A stretch of 46,799 bases of DNA from UBA1367 sp040268355 (lineage in GTDB: Bacteria > Actinomycetota > Coriobacteriia > Coriobacteriales > Atopobiaceae): contig JAWRIT010000123.1 of assembly GCA_040268355.1 (NCBI GenBank), positions 1 to 46,799 on the forward strand, written 5' to 3'. Of the stretch, positions 17,344 to 25,801 are shown one piece after another. The position numbers and the translations under genes are program-made. The notes beneath the pieces are model-generated. The model worked only from the letters and a program-made list of their open reading frames with translations, was not told the DNA's origin and ran no database searches. Positions within the stretch are counted from its first letter, which is position 1, and each line of letters starts with the position of its first letter.

Positions 17344-18276
17344 TCAGACCACCTCGCTCTCGTCTGCGGCGGAAGTGACGTCAGAGGTCGTCGCGGCCTC
17401 ATCGGCGTCGGTCCCATCGGCCACCTCTGCTGCGGTCTCGTCGGATGCGTCGGATGGGGCCACCTCGGTGTCGTCGGCGTCAGACGAAGGCGCGGCGGCA
17501 TCCGGGGAGTCGTTCGATCGGCTCGCGGCGGTATCCGGCTGATCTGCGTCGTTGTCCGGCTGGTCCGAGCCACTGTGCGACTCGTTCGTGTCTCCGTCCG
17601 CCCGTTTGTCGGCGGGAGTCGTCTTCTCGAGCGGCACAAAGATGCCGGGGTGCTGGTGTTCGTCAGGTGCCGGCTCCGTCCGCTCGACGACGGTCGTGGG
17701 AGCTATCTCGGTCACCTCAGGCACCTCGATGTTCTCGACGGTCACGTTCTGGGCCTCGGCAGCCTCGACCGCCTCCACGAACTGAAGGTTTATGCGAGCC
17801 ACACGATCCCCGCAAATGACGGACAGGCCGCGTGCCAGCTCGTCATGCAGTTTGACCCCCTGCTGGGCGACGTTCACCGTCCGGCGTGGCTTGACCCGCA
17901 CGTCGACGGACACGCCACCGCGCTTCCTTGCAACGACACGCACCCGCTCTGCGATGAAGCGGCCCCCGTCCTCCACCAGATGGGTCGCCTGCGCCGAGAT
18001 GGCGGCCGTGGTGACGCTGATCTGGTCGCGCCCCTCGCGGTGCACGACGACGGTCTTGCGCCGACGCGGGGTGAACAGGCCCCGCAACAGGCAGATCAGC
18101 ATGCCACATGCCGTCACGGCGAAGGTGGCCAGCAGGGCGAGGCGGTAGTACCGGTTGTCCATGAGCCGGGTGGCCACACTCTGATACGAACCAACCCAGG
18201 GAAGGACCAGCGCGGCGAGGCAGAGCACGCCCGCAAGGCCGAACACGATCAGGCAAAACCGCTTGATGCCACTCAT
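17344..18276 (-). CDS. amaP: AmaP-like membrane anchor for Asp23
   Basis: The 310-residue protein has two N-terminal transmembrane helices (about residues 7-27 and 44-66). A basic linker (RRRKTVVVHREG) and an Asp23-like alpha/beta region (QISVTTAAISAQATHLVEDGG onward) follow. The C-terminal ~130 residues are highly acidic and Ser/Asp-rich. This is the architecture of the alkaline-shock membrane anchor AmaP, which tethers Asp23 to the membrane. ATG 18276 is preceded by GGGAGG. It is the first gene of amaP-DUF2273-asp23. The acidic tail is longer than usual. About 160 bases upstream begins a striking 31-bp-phased repeat array. Confidence 0.87.
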   Translation of the reverse strand: MSGIKRFCLIVFGLAGVLCLAALVLPWVGSYQSVATRLMDNRYYRLALLATFAVTACGMLICLLRGLFTPRRRKTVVVHREGRDQISVTTAAISAQATHLVEDGGRFIAERVRVVARKRGGVSVDVRVKPRRTVNVAQQGVKLHDELARGLSVICGDRVARINLQFVEAVEAAEAQNVTVENIEVPEVTEIAPTTVVERTEPAPDEHQHPGIFVPLEKTTPADKRADGDTNESHSGSDQPDNDADQPDTAASRSNDSPDAAAPSSDADDTEVAPSDASDETAAEVADGTDADEAATTSDVTSAADESEVV

Positions 18277-18885
18277 AGGCGCCTCCCGACACAACCACCC
18301 CGTCTGGGGCAGGCAACAGTTCTCATCAGCATAGCGCAAAGGCGAGCGTCGCTGTCCTGCCGCGCGTGAGGCCGCTCGCAGAAGGACGTGAGACCAGGCC
18401 ACAGCCGTGCTTCAGGCAGATACTGCGCTGGTCGAAGCTTTGTGGGCGAAGGTGAAGACTGCGCCCGCGCTTGTGGGCAGATGCGGAAACTGTGACGCCT
18501 CTTGTGGGCAGGCGCGGAGACTGCGCCTGCGCTTACGAGAAGAAACGAAAAGCAGAAGCGCCTCTTGTGGGCGAATGCGGAAACAGCGGAGGTCCTTGTG
18601 GGCTAAAACGGACGTTTGGCTCGTCTAAATGCCGCAGAAACGTCCGCTTTTGCCCACAAGCGGGGACGCAGTTTCCGGATATGCCCACAAGCGAGGTCAC
18701 GGCTTCCGGATCCGCCCACAAGGAGCGTCACAGTCTCCGGATCTGCCCACAAGGGGCACTGCCACAGTCGGGGACGTGCTCCCAAGCGCGGCCAGCGGCC
18801 GACCAGCCGCGCGACGCGAGATCTCGCCGACGCCGCGCCGCCCCGCCGCAATCCAACACGACCCGCCGCCTGACGCCACCGGTCG
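18277..18885. other. Long intergenic region holding the repeat array
   Basis: About 600 bases separate the LCP gene from amaP. Most of it is the 31-bp-phased array. Bases 18277-18437 should contain the amaP promoter; I see no convincing -35/-10 pair. Bases 18786-18885 are GC-rich, without a clear hairpin followed by T residues to end the LCP transcript. Confidence 0.5.
18440..18785. repeat. Mirror-symmetric array of 31-bp-phased repeats
   Basis: TTGTGGGC occurs at 18440, 18471, 18502, (degenerate TTACGAGA) 18533, 18565 and 18596. Its complement GCCCACAA occurs at 18652, 18683, 18714 and 18745, with a degenerate copy ending near 18785. The spacing is 31 bp almost throughout, about three helical turns. 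Each unit continues with a similar CGGAAACTG-like block about 12-20 bases in. The two halves mirror each other around 18627.5 and meet at a 23-bp near-perfect inverted repeat (18595-18617 and 18638-18660, 20-base loop). The 31-bp period is not a multiple of three, which argues against a coding repeat. The repeat is too short and too inverted for CRISPR. It lies between the LCP gene and amaP, both on the minus strand. Function unknown. Confidence 0.85.
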
Positions 18886-20274
18886 CTACACGAGGGTCGC
18901 CGGGTCACCCCCGGCATCGATCAGCGACATCATCTCGGAGAGGGCCTGCTCGTCGGCCACCACGTAGCTCACGCCGTCGATCATGGCCGTCTCGGAGGGC
19001 ACCGTCGCCTGGTAGGTCGTCACGCCGCCGGGAAGGGCGAAGCGCAGCATGAGCGGCATGATCGAGTACATGCGCATGCTCGTGCCCAACAGGCCTCCCA
19101 TGCTGCCCACCATGCCGGGCATCTCGAGCGGCGAGCGCGAGAGGGCCTTGCGCATGATGGCCTCGATGAGAATCCGCTGGTCCTTCTGCCGTTGGTAGTC
19201 CCCCAGATCAAAGCCATGACGCACGCGCGAGAAGAGCAGGGCCGTGTGGCCGTCCATCTCCTGCGGCCCCGCAGGCAGCACCAGGCCCGTGTACTCGGGG
19301 TCGTTGACCGGCACCGGCACGTCCACCGTCACGCCACCGAGATGATCGACCAGAGTCTCGATCCCGTCGAAGCGGATCACCGCCGCATGCGAGATCGGCG
19401 CGCCCGTCAGCTGACTCACGGCCTGCACCGCACCCGCCACGCCGCCAAAGGTGTAGGCCGCGTTGATCTTCTGCGTTCCGTAGCCTTCGATCTCGACCAT
19501 CGTGTCGCGTGGGATGGACAGCATCGTCAGCTTGCCGCCAATCGGGTCCACCCGCACGAGGATCATCGTGTCGGTACGGGAGGTCTCCTCGCCCTCGCGG
19601 GCGTCGGAGCCAAGCGCCAGCACGTAGTAGGGCAGTCCCGGCACATGCCAAGAGAGCTCGCTCGAGAGTCCCTGGGACTCTTCGCGCGAGAAGGAGATGG
19701 CGCGGTCGATGGGCCAGAGCAGGACGAGGTACAGAGCGACGAGGGCGACCAGCACCCCCGCCAGCACGCGCCGGCCACCGCCTCCGGTGCGCCGCTGCCG
19801 CCGTTCGCGTCGCAGGGCGCGCTCCATCTTGCGCTGCTGGCGCGCCTCCTCGGTGCGTCCCTCACGCCACCAGCGTCGCAGCCAGGTCCCCACCCCGCTG
19901 CGACGGCTGATGACGGCCCCACCGGCCGCCGCGCGCTCGTCCGCCTCCCCCTGGGAGCCGCGACGCATCACCGCGTGGTCGGAACGGCCGCGCATCGTGC
20001 GCGCCTCTCGTCCGCCCGAGCCGGGACGTGCGGCAGCACCACGACGTCTGCCGCGCGCGCCATCGGCACGCTCACGCGCCTCCTGCTCGGCAGCCTTCGT
20101 TCGGGCGTCGGGACGAAAGCTCCCGCGAGAGAGCCGCTCGTAGTTCGAGCGCCCACCGGAGACGGACCTGCGCCCAGCGTCACGAGGGGCGCCCTCGGCC
20201 GCCTCCTGCTCGGCAGCCTTGCGAGCGCCGTCGGCGGCAAAGCGCCCACGCCTGAGTTCGTCAAAATCGCTCAT
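18886..20274 (-). CDS. LytR-CpsA-Psr family wall-polymer ligase
   Basis: This 462-residue protein has a long, basic cytoplasmic N-terminus, a transmembrane helix (about 170-187) and an extracytoplasmic LCP domain. Known LCP enzymes transfer teichoic acid or capsule from the lipid carrier to peptidoglycan. Key LCP elements are visible: GSDAR (222-226), RTDTMIL (233-239), SIPRDT (253-258), KINAAYTFGG, and the later QRQKDQR arginines. The N-terminal 110 residues contain an imperfectly repeated unit, with FDELRRGRF near residue 4, YERLSRGSF near 45, and a weaker copy near 97, each followed by an AAEQEA-type helix. A similar motif appears in the DUF4012 protein upstream. Start 20274 follows GGAGG. 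It belongs to the wall-polymer locus and is downstream of the DUF4012 gene. Confidence 0.93.
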   Translation of the reverse strand: MSDFDELRRGRFAADGARKAAEQEAAEGAPRDAGRRSVSGGRSNYERLSRGSFRPDARTKAAEQEARERADGARGRRRGAAARPGSGGREARTMRGRSDHAVMRRGSQGEADERAAAGGAVISRRSGVGTWLRRWWREGRTEEARQQRKMERALRRERRQRRTGGGGRRVLAGVLVALVALYLVLLWPIDRAISFSREESQGLSSELSWHVPGLPYYVLALGSDAREGEETSRTDTMILVRVDPIGGKLTMLSIPRDTMVEIEGYGTQKINAAYTFGGVAGAVQAVSQLTGAPISHAAVIRFDGIETLVDHLGGVTVDVPVPVNDPEYTGLVLPAGPQEMDGHTALLFSRVRHGFDLGDYQRQKDQRILIEAIMRKALSRSPLEMPGMVGSMGGLLGTSMRMYSIMPLMLRFALPGGVTTYQATVPSETAMIDGVSYVVADEQALSEMMSLIDAGGDPATLV

Positions 20275-20445
20275 GGAGGACCTCCTGTCGCCCGTCTCCC
20301 CAAGGACGTCTCGGGGGGCGCCCGGTACCGCCGGAGCCTCTGTCCACCCGCTCGTGCCGCGACCCGCTCACGCCTGCGCAGCGACCTGCCCGCTTGTGCC
20401 GCGACCCGCGCGCACGGCGACCGCCCGCGCAGCGACCTGGCCGCC

Positions 20446-22443
20446 CTAGAACTCCTGGGCGGTGGGGGTCGTACGCAGGGACAGCACCGTCTGGGCCTCA
20501 CTCGAGACCGTCACGTCGTAGGTCACCGTCACGGTCTGCTCGCCGTGCACGTGGATCAGCCCTTCCCACACGTCGCGCCCGTACAGCGTGAACTCCATGA
20601 AGTCGTTGCCCTTCGAGACCTCGACGTTGGAGATGGAACCTCCCGCCGGGGCCATGAGCAGCGGATAGAGGATCATGTCGTCCACACGGTCCTTGTGGCC
20701 GTTGAAGCCGGAGATGTAGCCCTTGAGCGACTTCAGCTCGTCGTAGCTGCCCGTGTTGGTGAAGGTCGTGGTCACCGCGTAGGTCGTGGTGCCGTCCGCG
20801 TTATAGATCTGCTCGCCGATCTCGGTCTGCATCTTGAGGTACCAGTCGATCTTGGCCCAGGTGTTGTCGTTCACGTAGACGCCCAGTTCGGGGCGGGTCT
20901 CGTCGCTCTCGATCGCACCGGAGACGCCCATGGCGATCATCAGCTTCTCCTCGGCCTCGGTGGCCATCCAGACCTGCAGGCGGTAGTCCGCGATCGAGGT
21001 GGTGAAGACCTTGACCAAGTCTCCCTTGTCGATGCTGTCGAGGCTCGCCATGACCTTGCGGAAGGTCTTGCTGGCCACGCGCGAGAAGAAGCGGTCCTGC
21101 CGGGCGGTGGTGTAGTTCACGTACGCGTCGTGCATGAGCATCTGGGCGGCGTTCTCGCCGGTGACCCGCTCCCCGTAGACCTTCACGCCCGGGGTCAGCG
21201 CCAGAAGACGCTGCAGGAACACCGGATCGATGAGGATGACCCCGTCGATGGCGGTCTCGCCGATGCCGTCGGTCTCGATGGTGTCCGTGAGGCCCAGGTA
21301 GTAGTTGTCGTAGGCTGCCTCCTCGGCCTCCTGCATCCCGATCGTGTTCATATAGTCCTGGAACGCCTTCGCGAAACGGAAGCCCACCAGCGGGAAGTTC
21401 GGCGTGAAGTTCACCGCGCTCGTGTCCCGCTCGCCGGTGATGTAGAAGACCTCGCGCTCCTCGGCGGTCCAGTCGAAGTCGGTCTCGAAGTGCTGGATGG
21501 TCTGGGTGTCGCCGAGCTCTATCTCCCCGTCCTGCACGTAGACGGGCACCCAGGCGCCGGGGAAGCCCCCCGTCGCACGCAGCTCAGCGTTGGTCTGGGC
21601 GACGATCAGGTAGGTGCGTCGCTCGCCGTTGGCACCGAACATCGCCGGGATGTCGACCTCCTTGGCGGCGTCCACGATGTCGGCGACCTGGAGCAGCAGC
21701 GCCTTGGCCTGGCTCTCCACGTCGTCAAGGCGCTTGATGCGCGCCGTGGGGACCGCAGAGATGTCGTCGGCGGCGCGGCGCAGCTCGGGAGCGATGGTCC
21801 GAAGCAGGTCCTGCGCCGCGACCAAGGTCTCGATGTTCACGGCCTCGTCGACAAAGAGGTTGTCGACGCTCACGTTCTCGGGAAGCGAGGCGAGCGCCGG
21901 CAGGGCGGCGTCGCTGAAGTCGTGGACCGCGGCCACGATGTCCTGCACGCCGCGGACGTCGCGGCCCACCACCGGCAGCGTCCCCATCACGTGCCAGGGA
22001 AGCGAGTGCACCTGGCGGTCGATGGCGTCGATGGCCTCGTCCAGCTCCGCCGAGGCGGTGCGCAGGCGCTGCGAGTCTCCCGTCTGCAGGGACTCGAGCA
22101 CGATCTCGGCCTGGTCGAGCACGGTGTTGACGCGCGATCTCAGGATGGAGACGCGCACGAGCCCGACCACGATGAGCGCCACCAGGACGGCAAGCACCAC
22201 CAGACGCCGTTTGAGGACGTTCGGTCCGCCGCTCTCGGGCACCTGATAGGCCCCGCGATGCCCGCTCTCAAAGCTCGCCCTGCTCAGGTCGTCCGTCGAG
22301 AGGCCACGCGCATGGGCGCGCGACCGACGCGCGGCCGGTCCCCTGCGCAGACGGGGCAGCTCCAGGTCCTCGAGCCACTCTTTGACGCGCGAGAGGGGGC
22401 CCTCGTTTCTGGGGCGATAATGGGAAGCGTTGTGCAACGACAT
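20446..22443 (-). CDS. DUF4012 membrane protein
   Basis: The 665-residue product has a basic cytoplasmic N-terminus containing TDDLSRASF (50-58), one transmembrane helix (about 79-98) and a long extracytoplasmic part. A helical region (100-260) precedes the DUF4012 core with the family hallmark TYLIVAQTNAELRATGGFPGAW (276-297). DUF4012 proteins occur next to surface-polysaccharide genes and LCP ligases; their biochemical role is not established. I chose ATG 22443 (MSLHNASHYR), although its AAGGG site is weak; the frame is open further upstream. It lies 171 bases upstream of the LCP gene on the same strand. Polymer attachment or length control is an inference from context. Confidence 0.88.
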   Translation of the reverse strand: MSLHNASHYRPRNEGPLSRVKEWLEDLELPRLRRGPAARRSRAHARGLSTDDLSRASFESGHRGAYQVPESGGPNVLKRRLVVLAVLVALIVVGLVRVSILRSRVNTVLDQAEIVLESLQTGDSQRLRTASAELDEAIDAIDRQVHSLPWHVMGTLPVVGRDVRGVQDIVAAVHDFSDAALPALASLPENVSVDNLFVDEAVNIETLVAAQDLLRTIAPELRRAADDISAVPTARIKRLDDVESQAKALLLQVADIVDAAKEVDIPAMFGANGERRTYLIVAQTNAELRATGGFPGAWVPVYVQDGEIELGDTQTIQHFETDFDWTAEEREVFYITGERDTSAVNFTPNFPLVGFRFAKAFQDYMNTIGMQEAEEAAYDNYYLGLTDTIETDGIGETAIDGVILIDPVFLQRLLALTPGVKVYGERVTGENAAQMLMHDAYVNYTTARQDRFFSRVASKTFRKVMASLDSIDKGDLVKVFTTSIADYRLQVWMATEAEEKLMIAMGVSGAIESDETRPELGVYVNDNTWAKIDWYLKMQTEIGEQIYNADGTTTYAVTTTFTNTGSYDELKSLKGYISGFNGHKDRVDDMILYPLLMAPAGGSISNVEVSKGNDFMEFTLYGRDVWEGLIHVHGEQTVTVTYDVTVSSEAQTVLSLRTTPTAQEF

Positions 22444-22602
22444 GAACGACCCTTCGTACGGAGCGACACATAGCCGGTACGAGTACGCAGCCTTGATAGT
22501 TTTACACAACCGTGCCCCACGCGAGCGACGATTCATCACAAGAGCAGAGCGGCCCGGTCATCGGCACCTCGTGCCGGCGCCGAGCGGCCCAGGCGACCGG
22601 CA

Positions 22603-23598
22603 TCAGAACTCAGGCCGGAGCTTTCGGCCCGTCAGCAGGTCCACGGCCCGATCGATGTCGTAGGCGCCGTGGGTGAGCTCGTTGACGGTGCGGGCGAGCG
22701 GCATGTCAACCCCGAGCTCGCGCGCACGGGCGAGCAGCGGGGCCAGGGCATGGACCCCCTCGACGACCGCGTCATGCTCGCGCTCGTAGTCGGCGACCGC
22801 GACGCCCGTCCGCGCGAAGGTCTCGCCGTAGGAGCCGTTGCGCGAGTGGTGCGAGTGGCAGGTGACGTCCAAGTCCCCCACGCCGGCCAGCCCCATGCAC
22901 GTCACCTGGTCACCGCCGCTGGCCACCACCAGGCGGCTCATCTCGGCCAGACCGCGCGTCATGAGCAGCGCCTGGGTGTTGGACCCAAGCCCCAGCCCGC
23001 GCGCCATGCCGCAGGCGATGGCGACCACGTTCTTCGCCGCCCCGCACAGACTCGTGCCAACGGGGTCGCATGAGGTGTACAGACGGAAGAACGAGCCGGA
23101 CACCAGCCACTGGAAGTAGTGGGCGCACTCCTCGGACTCGCTCGCCACCACGGCCCCGGAGAACTGCGCGTCCGCCAGCTCCTCCGCATGGTTGGGACCG
23201 GAGAGCACCGCCACGCGGGAGGCGTCGCCGAGCGCGGCGCCCACCTTCTCGAAGAGGTAGCCGCCGTCTGCGGCGAGGCCCTTGGAGAGCAGCATCGCCC
23301 GCAGGCTGCCGTCTGCCACCTGCGCCATCTGCCCGGCGACCGTCTCCACCGCAAACGAGGGGGTCGCCACGATGGCGGCCGGCCGGTCGGCGAGCACCTC
23401 GGCCATGTCCGACGAGACCAGGACGTCCGAGATGTCGAGCTGGCTCATGTGCAGGGGGTTGCTGCCGGTACGCGCCGCCTCGGCGGCGGCGTCGGCCTCG
23501 AAGCACCAGAGGCTCACATCGTGACCGTTCTCCTTCAGCATCCACGCCATGGTGGTACCGAAGGTCCCGGCACCAATGACGGCAACTCTCTGTGGCAT
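22603..23598 (-). CDS. gpsA: NAD(P)-dependent glycerol-3-phosphate dehydrogenase
   Basis: This 331-residue cytoplasmic enzyme reduces dihydroxyacetone phosphate to sn-glycerol-3-phosphate, used for phospholipids and for glycerophosphate polymers. The Rossmann loop GAGTFGT is at residues 9-15. The C-terminal domain has GAAKNVVAIACGMARGLGLGSN, which carries the catalytic lysine, and later GDLDVTCHSHHSRN. ATG 23598 is preceded by GAGGAGG. A TATACT hexamer (minus, 23646-23651) may be its -10 box. Its location among teichoic-acid-like genes suggests it supplies glycerol-3-phosphate, possibly via CDP-glycerol, to the neighbouring transferases. Confidence 0.95.
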   Translation of the reverse strand: MPQRVAVIGAGTFGTTMAWMLKENGHDVSLWCFEADAAAEAARTGSNPLHMSQLDISDVLVSSDMAEVLADRPAAIVATPSFAVETVAGQMAQVADGSLRAMLLSKGLAADGGYLFEKVGAALGDASRVAVLSGPNHAEELADAQFSGAVVASESEECAHYFQWLVSGSFFRLYTSCDPVGTSLCGAAKNVVAIACGMARGLGLGSNTQALLMTRGLAEMSRLVVASGGDQVTCMGLAGVGDLDVTCHSHHSRNGSYGETFARTGVAVADYEREHDAVVEGVHALAPLLARARELGVDMPLARTVNELTHGAYDIDRAVDLLTGRKLRPEF

Positions 23599-23719
23599 GC
23601 GCCCTCCTCGTCCGAATCCGCTCACACGAGCGTGTCACTGCGCTTAGTATAAAGGCAAGCGGCCCTCGTTGCTGGGGTGCCGCTGGCAGCGAGCGACAAC
23701 CATCCCCGCACTTTGTGCC

Positions 23720-23725
23720 TATACT
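23720..23725 (+). promoter_or_regulatory. Candidate -10 box for the LTA-synthase-like gene
   Basis: TATACT lies 118 bases before the start codon in the intergenic region shared with divergent gpsA. No good -35 element is visible at the usual distance. Confidence 0.3.
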
Positions 23726-23842
23726 GGACTGCGCAACCACCGGCTCACCGCAGGATGGCATCGTGCGCCCCGTCTCGGGCGTCGAGCGCAACCTGCGCCA
23801 GGAGCACATACGGTCACACATGGACGGCACAGGGGACGACAC

Positions 23843-25705
23843 ATGGCACACATCACGCTCGAACAGGCAACCGGCACGTCGGCGCCCTCGCTTGCGACAC
23901 GCATCGTCAGGCTGCTCGCCAGCCTGGTCTTTGTGGGAGGGGCGAGCCTGTTCGCGGTGCAGCTCTGGCTCTCGCGCACCTGGGCCGAGCTCACCTTCGA
24001 CGAGATCATCTTTCACCTGCGTGCCTCGATCGCCGGGACCGACACCACGGTGATCTGGGACTTCTGCCTCCACTACCTGCCCATCCTAGTGCTCGTCTGC
24101 GCGCTGGTCCTCTGGGGGCTCTCGCGGGCTCGGCGGCGGAGCACGCGGGCCCTGCGCGTGGGGATCGCCGCGATGCTGGCGCTCGGCCTGGCCTTTGGCG
24201 GAGTGGCGCTCCACCAGTTCTATCAGATGCTGGGAATCAACCCCCTCGCCCCTTCGGACGGCCCGGACTTCGTCGGCGAGCACTACGTCAACCCCGCCGA
24301 CGTCGAGGTCACCTTCCCCGAACGGAAGCGCAACCTCATCTATATCTTCCTCGAGTCGATGGAGCTCACCTTCACCGACGAGCAGAACGGTGGCGCGTGG
24401 GAGGAGGACCTCATCCCGGAGCTCACCGAGCTCGCTCGCGAGGGCGAGACCTTCACGGGCGACGACACGCAGCTCAACGGGGCCATCGTGCTGCCCGGCT
24501 GCACCTGGACCATGGGTGGGATGTTCTGCCAGAGCTCGGGGGTCCCCCTCAAGCTGCCCGTCCACAACAACCGCTCGGCACTGGTCCTCGACGACTTCTT
24601 CCCCGAGCTCACCTGCCTGGGGGACATGCTCCAGGAGGAGGGCTACCAGCAGCACCTGCTCATCGGCTCCGACGCGAGCTTCGGCAACCGCCGGGAATAC
24701 TACACCGAGCATGGCGCCTTCGACATCTTCGACTACAACCGCGCGATCGAGGAGGGCTTCATTCCTGAGGACTACAAGGTCTTCTGGGGCTTCGAGGACG
24801 AGAAGCTCTTCGCCCAGGCCCGCACCATGCTGGGCGAGCTCTCGCGCTCGGACGAGCCCTTCAACCTGACGATGCTGACGGTGGACACGCACTTCGAGGA
24901 CGGCTATGTGTGCCGGCTCTGCCAAAACGAGCACGGCGACGACCAGTACGCCAACGTCATGAGCTGCTCGAGCCGTCAGGTGAGCGAGTTCGTCCGCTGG
25001 ATTCAGGACCAAGACTTCTACGAGGACACGACCATCATCATCAACGGCGATCACACCACCATGGACAAGGACTTCTGCGACAACGTTGACCCCAACTACC
25101 AGCGGAAGACCTACACCGCCATCATCAACGGCCAGGCGAGTGTCGCCGAGCCCAACGCGCACCGGACCTACGCCACCGTCGACCTCTTCCCCACCACCTT
25201 GGCGGCGCTCGGCTGCCAGATCGAGGGCGACCGCCTGGGTCTGGGCACCAACCTCTACTCCTCTGAGGCGACCCTGATCGAGGAGCTCGGCCTGGACGCA
25301 TGCACGGACGGATTCAACCGGCGCTCGGAGTTTCTGGACGGCTACTCCGAGGTGCCCTCGGGCAGGGAGCTCGTGGACACGGTGCTCAAAAAGGCCGACA
25401 TAAAGCTCGTGTACAAGGTCGACGAGGCGGGAGAGAACACCGGCTTCATCCTGAGGAACATCCACAGCTTCAACGAGGACGTCATCGTCGAGGCCAAGCT
25501 GGAGCTCACCGACACGCGCACCAACACGACCGAGACCTACCCCATGGAGGTCTGGCGCAAGAACGAGAACTGGCAGTCGAAGTACTACCTCATCACGCGC
25601 CTGGAGATTCCCGAGGACGAGCTGCAGTACTACGTGGCCGGCGCGTTCGTCACGGTCGAAGGCGATCGCAGCCGCCTCTACGCGTCCTGGGACGGCAGCA
25701 GGTAA
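23843..25705 (+). CDS. LTA-synthase-like sulfatase-fold phosphoglycerol transferase
   Basis: This 620-residue protein has three N-terminal membrane helices (about 22-42, 74-94, 104-123) and a large extracytoplasmic alkaline-phosphatase/sulfatase-fold domain from residue 164. The first metal ligand is E171 in IYIFLES. The candidate nucleophile is T221 or T223 in GCTWTMGGMF. VDTHFEDG (H350) and INGDH (D403, H404) supply further metal ligands. LTA synthases use phosphatidylglycerol to build glycerophosphate chains outside the membrane. Fewer helices than canonical LtaS (five) suggest an OpgB-like or decoration role. ATG 23843 follows AGGGG. It is divergent from gpsA and convergent with the TagF-like gene. 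Polymer substrate is inferred. Confidence 0.85.
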   Translation: MAHITLEQATGTSAPSLATRIVRLLASLVFVGGASLFAVQLWLSRTWAELTFDEIIFHLRASIAGTDTTVIWDFCLHYLPILVLVCALVLWGLSRARRRSTRALRVGIAAMLALGLAFGGVALHQFYQMLGINPLAPSDGPDFVGEHYVNPADVEVTFPERKRNLIYIFLESMELTFTDEQNGGAWEEDLIPELTELAREGETFTGDDTQLNGAIVLPGCTWTMGGMFCQSSGVPLKLPVHNNRSALVLDDFFPELTCLGDMLQEEGYQQHLLIGSDASFGNRREYYTEHGAFDIFDYNRAIEEGFIPEDYKVFWGFEDEKLFAQARTMLGELSRSDEPFNLTMLTVDTHFEDGYVCRLCQNEHGDDQYANVMSCSSRQVSEFVRWIQDQDFYEDTTIIINGDHTTMDKDFCDNVDPNYQRKTYTAIINGQASVAEPNAHRTYATVDLFPTTLAALGCQIEGDRLGLGTNLYSSEATLIEELGLDACTDGFNRRSEFLDGYSEVPSGRELVDTVLKKADIKLVYKVDEAGENTGFILRNIHSFNEDVIVEAKLELTDTRTNTTETYPMEVWRKNENWQSKYYLITRLEIPEDELQYYVAGAFVTVEGDRSRLYASWDGSR

Positions 25706-25756
25706 GGCACGCAAGCAGCCCGACGAAGACGCCGACGAGCGGAAAGGCTCCGGCGC

Positions 25757-25801
25757 GCACGAGCGGACGTCTACCTGCTGCACGAACGGACGTCTACCTG
25801 C
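25757..25801. repeat. Two tandem 22-bp copies overlapping a stop codon
   Basis: A 22-bp unit beginning GCACGA-CGGACGTCTACC occurs at 25757-25778 and 25780-25801 with one mismatch and a 1-base gap (23-bp period). The second copy runs across the stop codon of the minus-strand TagF-like gene, in the short space between convergent genes. Confidence 0.75.

Noticed and set aside
18440..18785. Array considered as CRISPR
   Set aside because: The conserved core is only about 8 bases plus a weak second block, half of the units are inverted, and no cas genes are nearby.
18407..18967. Open frames across the 31-bp repeat array encoding Cys/Trp/Arg-rich repeats
   Set aside because: The period is not a multiple of three, the frames exist on both strands with no ribosome-binding sites, and the repeated signal is at DNA level.
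20351..20443. Imperfect 42-51 bp duplication (TGCCGCGACCCG...GCGCAGCGACCTG) between LCP and DUF4012 genes
   Set aside because: Two degenerate GC-rich copies only; may be chance in this composition.
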